Below are positions 60,645 to 64,000 of a DNA stretch of 64,000 nucleotides, one piece after another. The notes under the pieces were generated by a model. That model did no database searches. It was not told the origin of the DNA and worked only from the letters and a program-made list of their open reading frames with translations. The DNA lies in the NCBI RefSeq assembly GCF_900113665.1, contig NZ_FOQD01000001.1, forward strand, positions 186,001 to 250,000, given 5' to 3'. Both the position numbers and the translations under genes were made by a program. This stretch comes from Planctomicrobium piriforme. Lineage in GTDB: Bacteria > Planctomycetota > Planctomycetia > Planctomycetales > Planctomycetaceae. The stretch's first letter is position 1. Each line of letters starts with the position of its first letter.

Positions 60645-61052
60645 TCAACTGCTGACAATCTCGAACGAGCCCGACACGATCTCCGGGATTGGCACGAGCT
60701 TCCCCTGTTGGGTATCGACGAATGCCCAGTTGGTTTCCGCCCGCGCAACCACTTTCTGATCTCGGAGCATTTCGAATTTGCGTAGCGAGGTAAAACGATT
60801 CATATCGGCAACCCAGGTGCGGATCGTCAGCTCATCGCCGGCAAACACCGGGCGGCGGTATTCGATGTAATGCGTACGCACCACCCAGGCCCAGTGATGC
60901 TCGCGATACTTCTCCCCGCTCCAGCCCTGAGCGGTCGAATGCTCAATCGCCGCCTGCTGCATCCAGCCGAAGTAGGCAATGTTGTTCGCATGCCCCTGCT
61001 GATCGATCTCGTCATCGTGGACGATGTGGGCATAAAGGAAGATGGCAGGCAT
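60645..61052 (-). CDS. 4-hydroxybenzoyl-CoA-type thioesterase
   Basis: 135 aa from the ATG at 61052 (the frame is open to 61133 through repeat DNA). Hotdog fold: AHIVHDDEIDQQGHANNIAY with the catalytic Asp/His-Asn pattern, FGWMQQAAIEHSTAQG, YIEYRRPVFAGDELTIRTWV, FEMLRDQKVVARAETNWAFV. Acyl-CoA thioesterases of this group (YbgC/FadM type) release fatty or aromatic acids; the substrate is unknown. Close to the convergent Sua5 gene. Confidence 0.92.
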   Translation of the reverse strand: MPAIFLYAHIVHDDEIDQQGHANNIAYFGWMQQAAIEHSTAQGWSGEKYREHHWAWVVRTHYIEYRRPVFAGDELTIRTWVADMNRFTSLRKFEMLRDQKVVARAETNWAFVDTQQGKLVPIPEIVSGSFEIVSS

Positions 61053-61143
61053 GGGGAGGGTTGAGGGTTGAGTGCTGAGGGTTGAGTGAAACGGAGTTTT
61101 GACGATTGCATTGAATCTCTCAACGCTCAACACTCAGCACTCA
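61053..61143. repeat. CTCAACACTCAGC heptamer repeats, inverted pair
   Basis: GGGTTGAGGGTTGAGTGCTG then AGGGTTGAGTG (61060-61088) faces CTCAACGCTCAACACTCAGC then ACTCAAC (61119-61145): a long inverted repeat directly upstream of the thioesterase gene. Confidence 0.75.
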
Positions 61144-61307
61144 ACGATTTCCTCAACCATTTCTCCCCCCTTCCCCTCTGGAATCCGACTTGCCACAATT
61201 GTCGCCGACAAGGGGGCTGAGGGCCTGGCGAACGTTTGTGCGGCCTCCTGTGTCCTCTGACGGAAATGCCTGTTATTTCAATTGTTATCGACAGTAAAGC
61301 CTGACCG

Positions 61308-62396
61308 ATGTCTCTGTTTCGACCGAGTGTGGATCAACTGCACGGCTATGTTCCCGGGGAGCAACCTCAGGAGCCAGGCTGGGTCAAGCTGAATACGAAC
61401 GAGAACCCGTATCCTCCGTCGCCCGCCGTGGTCGAAGCGATCACCCGCACGGCGAAAGACCGCCTGCATGTCTATCCCGACCCCTTGGGCCGGTCGTTCT
61501 GTCGTGCCGCAGCGGAAGTGCTGGGAGTCGAGCCGGAATGGATCATTCCCGCCAACGGCAGCGATGAGAATCTGACGATCCTCGTCCGCACGTTCACCGA
61601 CAAGAACGATCTGATTTCGTACCCCTACCCCAGCTACATCCTCTACGAGACGCTGGCCGAAATTCAGGGGACGCGGCATGCCCGGCTGCGGCTGAATGCC
61701 GACTGGTCGTGGAATACGCGACTCAATCGCCCGCTGCTGGAACAGACGAAGTTGCTGTTCGTTCCCAATCCGAACTCCCCCTCAGGCAACAAATGGGACG
61801 CCGGCACAATTCTCTCGCTGGTCCCCCAGCAAGGGGTGCTGGTGCTGGATGAAGCCTACGGCGATTTCGCCGACCAGCCGCACAAGCTGGAACTGCTGCG
61901 AGGGGACAAAGGTGACCGCATCATCGTCACCCGGACCTTTAGCAAGTCGTACAGTCTCGCCGGGCTGCGATTCGGTTTTGCGGTCGCCCATCCCGACACC
62001 GTCGCCGCGATGCGAAAAGTGAAAGACAGCTACAACTGCGACGCCCTCTCTCTCGCTGCGGCAGAAGCGGCGATTCGCGATCAGGCGTGGATGCTATCGA
62101 ATCGAGCCAAGATCGTTGCGACCAGAACGCGGCTGCAAACGGCTCTCACTGAACTTGGCTTTAATGTCGTCCCAAGTCAGGCGAACTTCGTGTGGTGTAC
62201 GCACCCGACGCGGAGTCATGAGGAACTGTATCTCGCACTCAAGGCCCGCAAGATTCTGATCCGTTACATGAAGTTCCCCGGCGGAGTGGACGCGGATGCC
62301 GCCCATCCCGAAGGCCTGCTCGACGGCCTGCGCATCACCATCGGCACCGACCCCCAAGTCGACGCCTTCCTGTCCGCCCTGAGCGAAATCATCTGA
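61308..62396 (+). CDS. hisC: Histidinol-phosphate aminotransferase
   Basis: 362 aa. Fold-type I PLP enzyme: WVKLNTNENPYPPSPAVVEA at the start, VYPDPLGRSFCRAAAEVLGV, PANGSDENLTILVRTF, PNPNSPSGNKWD, VLDEAYGDFAD, and the Schiff-base Lys213 in TFSKSYSLAGLRFGFAVAHP. Transaminates imidazole acetol phosphate in histidine biosynthesis. Followed 64 bases later by hisB; other his genes are not in the window. Confidence 0.95.
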   Translation: MSLFRPSVDQLHGYVPGEQPQEPGWVKLNTNENPYPPSPAVVEAITRTAKDRLHVYPDPLGRSFCRAAAEVLGVEPEWIIPANGSDENLTILVRTFTDKNDLISYPYPSYILYETLAEIQGTRHARLRLNADWSWNTRLNRPLLEQTKLLFVPNPNSPSGNKWDAGTILSLVPQQGVLVLDEAYGDFADQPHKLELLRGDKGDRIIVTRTFSKSYSLAGLRFGFAVAHPDTVAAMRKVKDSYNCDALSLAAAEAAIRDQAWMLSNRAKIVATRTRLQTALTELGFNVVPSQANFVWCTHPTRSHEELYLALKARKILIRYMKFPGGVDADAAHPEGLLDGLRITIGTDPQVDAFLSALSEII

Positions 62397-62427
62397 CACC
62401 GATTGCCGCAAAGCACATCCTTTTTCA

Positions 62428-62457
62428 CTCAACACTCGTCACTCAACACTCAACTCC
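62428..62457. repeat. Heptamer-type repeat between hisC and hisB
   Basis: CACTCAACACTCGTCACTCA then ACACTCAAC, tandem CACTCA-like units, ending three bases before hisB. Confidence 0.6.
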
Positions 62458-62460
62458 CTC

Positions 62461-63048
62461 ATGCCCCGTACCGCAAAAATCGACCGCACGACCGGCGAAA
62501 CGAAAATCTCGCTCTCCCTGAATCTCGACGGCTCAGGCGTCGCCGACATTCAGACGGGCGTCGGGTTCTTTAATCACATGCTGACGCTGTTCGCCAAGCA
62601 TGGGTTGTTCGATCTGACGATCAAGGCGGACGGGGATCTCGACGTCGATCAGCATCACACGGTCGAAGACACCGGCATCTGTCTCGGTCAGGCGATCAAA
62701 CAGGCGGTCGGCGACAAGGCGGGCATCAACCGCTACGGCTCGATGACGCTGCCGATGGAAGACACGCTAGTGACGTCCGCCCTCGACCTGAGCGGGCGGT
62801 ACTGGTTTGTGGACAACTTCAAGTTCCCGACAGAGAAGATCGGCGAGTTCGATTCGCAACTGGTCGAAGTCTTCTGGCAGGCGGTGGCGGCCAATGCCCT
62901 GATGAACCTGCACGTCGTCCTGTTGCACGGGCACAACAGCCACCACATCTCGGAAGGGATTTTCAAAGCGACCGCGCGGGCACTGCGCCAGGCGGTGACG
63001 ATCGATCCGCGGCAGATGGGCGTGCCGTCGTCGAAGGGAGTGCTTTAA
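62461..63048 (+). CDS. hisB: Imidazoleglycerol-phosphate dehydratase
   Basis: 195 aa, the monofunctional form. Metal-binding histidine motifs: DVDQHHTVEDTGICLGQAIK, and HNSHHISEGIFKATARALRQ. DLTIKADGDL and GVGFFNHMLTLFAKHGLFDL complete the core. Dehydrates IGP to imidazole acetol phosphate, the substrate of the HisC-encoded step immediately upstream, so the gene order is metabolically coherent. Confidence 0.97.
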   Translation: MPRTAKIDRTTGETKISLSLNLDGSGVADIQTGVGFFNHMLTLFAKHGLFDLTIKADGDLDVDQHHTVEDTGICLGQAIKQAVGDKAGINRYGSMTLPMEDTLVTSALDLSGRYWFVDNFKFPTEKIGEFDSQLVEVFWQAVAANALMNLHVVLLHGHNSHHISEGIFKATARALRQAVTIDPRQMGVPSSKGVL

Positions 63049-63054
63049 GGAGGG

Positions 63055-63125
63055 GTCAGGGGCCGGGATTCAGGGGTCAGGGAGGGAATGACTCTCGTAC
63101 CGAAGCTCCAGCTTCGGTACGTCGC
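63055..63125. repeat. Repeats after hisB (GGGGTCAGGG direct repeat; TTCGGTACG hairpin)
   Basis: AGGGGTCAGGGG and AGGGGTCAGGG lie 20 bases apart, and CGTACCGAAGCTCCAGCTTC then GGTACG (63097-63122) is a perfect hairpin of 11 bp. The latter resembles the second hairpin at 60568-60585. Confidence 0.7.
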
Positions 63126-63207
63126 GGAGTTGTTGTGGCGGGGATTTTTCATATTCTGCTTGTCTTTATGTTTCCAACCTTCTCTTGAATTCTGAATTCA
63201 TTGGCCC

Positions 63208-64000
63208 GTGGCGAAACAAAGACCTGCTGCGATTGAGCGTGCGTCGACTGCACATCCTGAAATTCGTGAGCTGCTGGGTTATGTGACATCGCATGAAGTG
63301 CTGTCCGCTGGTCTGCTGGAGCGGCGGCAAATGTTGCTGGCGAAACTGGCCGGCATGCTGGAAGCGGACCTGGCGCTCTGGTCGTGGGGCCGCGGCTTCT
63401 CGGTGGACGGCGGCATTCAACCCATGGCGATGGTCGACCACGGTATGACGGACTCGCATAAAGCGGTCCTTGCAGACCTCGCGCTCGATCGCAGAAACGA
63501 TACTGAGTTTCGCGCCCGCATCATCCCGCTGATGAACGCGGACCGCCAAGTCACCGTGATCCGCAAAGATCTCTATTCAGACGCCGTCTGGAAACGGCGT
63601 CCGTTTTTTCGCAAGGTCTGTGACGGACTGGGCATGGATTCCTGGGTGATGGCAGTCACCTATCCCCTGCCAGACACCTGGGCCAACCTGACATTCTGGG
63701 CGGCGAAGGGGCAGAAAGAACTGGGCGAACGAGAACGGGTATTGGTGGATATCGCGATCTGCTCGATTTCCTGGCTCCACCCGACCGCCGCGGAAGCGAT
63801 CCCGCCCGACGTTTTCGTCGGCCTGACGCCCCGTCAACGCGGCGTGCTGACGCTGCTCCTCGACGGCATGTCCCGCAAGGCAGTGGCGAAACACCTGAAG
63901 CTGACCGAACACACCGTCGGCGACCACATCAAGTCGATCTACAGCCACTTCGGCGTGCATGCACTGAGCGAGCTGATTGCTAGGTTGTTGCGGTCGAGCT
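63208..64000 (+). CDS. LuxR-type transcriptional regulator, cut by right edge
   Basis: 264 complete codons visible from a GTG at 63208; an in-frame stop lies at 63193, so the start is within 12 bases. The C-terminal part carries the LuxR/GerE helix-turn-helix: FVGLTPRQRGVLTLLLDGMS, RKAVAKHLKLTEHTVGDHIK and SIYSHFGVHALSELIARLLR. The N-terminal ~170 residues are a sensory domain (GMLEADLALWSWGRGFSVDG, PLMNADRQVTVIRKDLYSD, WVMAVTYPLPDTWANLTFWA) I do not recognise by name; GAF-like is possible. No stop is seen before base 64000, but only the last few residues are probably missing. Confidence 0.85.
   Translation, partial: MAKQRPAAIERASTAHPEIRELLGYVTSHEVLSAGLLERRQMLLAKLAGMLEADLALWSWGRGFSVDGGIQPMAMVDHGMTDSHKAVLADLALDRRNDTEFRARIIPLMNADRQVTVIRKDLYSDAVWKRRPFFRKVCDGLGMDSWVMAVTYPLPDTWANLTFWAAKGQKELGERERVLVDIAICSISWLHPTAAEAIPPDVFVGLTPRQRGVLTLLLDGMSRKAVAKHLKLTEHTVGDHIKSIYSHFGVHALSELIARLLRSS

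Overview
The window looks like chromosomal DNA of a planctomycete, probably order Planctomycetales. Pointers are three DUF1559 pseudopilin-type proteins (FTLIELLVVIAIIAIL start, DGSV(R/K)FI end) with companion carboxypeptidase-regulatory-like lipoproteins, a giant repeat protein with the LExRxLLS-type N-terminal motif, a truncated ISAzo13/'Rhodopirellula-type' transposase head, a eukaryotic-like Ser/Thr kinase, tandem clpP genes and many dispersed palindromic repeats between genes. No rRNA, tRNA, CRISPR array or prophage was seen. Genus assignment is not attempted.

Layout. 1-2.0 kb (-): a pseudopilin plus two lipoproteins, the last cut by the window edge. 3.0-11.1 kb (+): a tripartite RND efflux system with two tandem adaptors (the second without its coiled-coil hairpin), an AcrB-type pump, a 90-aa transposase-derived HTH protein and an OprM/TolC-type lipoprotein. 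11.5-15.1 kb (+): clpP1-clpP2, a coiled-coil lipoprotein, a TPMT-like methyltransferase and a small Tyr/Arg-rich secreted protein. 15.1-17.2 kb: divergent HD-domain and DUF2971 genes bracketed by ~150-bp diverged direct repeats. 17.3-20.4 kb: a hypothetical membrane protein, a 650-aa Tim44-like/zinc-ribbon/TerB-like protein and an ArsR-type regulator. 20.4-24.5 kb (-): the housekeeping block rpmE2-prfA-prmC-murA. 24.8-31.9 kb (+): an orphan sulfate-binding lipoprotein, a Tat-exported NHL propeller, a BFN/DUF151 nuclease, lipoproteins and a dicarboxylate/amino-acid symporter. 32-33 kb (-): an AraC regulator. 33.8-37.5 kb (+): a second pseudopilin island (two DUF1559 proteins, a lipoprotein and a repeat-helix protein). 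37.7-42.2 kb (-): the giant repeat protein and a Ser/Thr kinase, divergent from a MoxR-type ATPase. 43.6-47.1 kb (-): an HpnN-like MMPL transporter and a conserved hypothetical.

47.4-52.4 kb (+) is the most interesting stretch: a vWA protein with a TonB-like SxxxH transmembrane anchor, lspA, a TPR-like protein, an ExbB/TolQ channel and two ExbD/TolR proteins. I infer a proton-motive-force-driven complex whose transducer ends in a vWA domain instead of a TonB C-terminal domain. 52.7-55.7 kb holds a 50-aa gene with a perfect ribosome site, an MreD-like protein and a PBP2-like transpeptidase with degenerate KTG and SxN motifs. 55.9-59.2 kb: a secreted alpha-toroid protein, a SUFU-domain protein and two membrane proteins. 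59.5-64 kb: a Sua5-type tRNA modification enzyme, a thioesterase, hisC, hisB and a LuxR-type regulator cut by the right edge.

Intergenic DNA is rich in short repeats: at least eight families recur in the window, mostly at 3' ends of genes. One family forms two tandem hairpins inside the exbB-exbD operon. Start codons were re-chosen where a ribosome site, signal peptide or family length argued for it (several TTG/GTG starts). All functional names rest on motif recognition by eye, without database searches.
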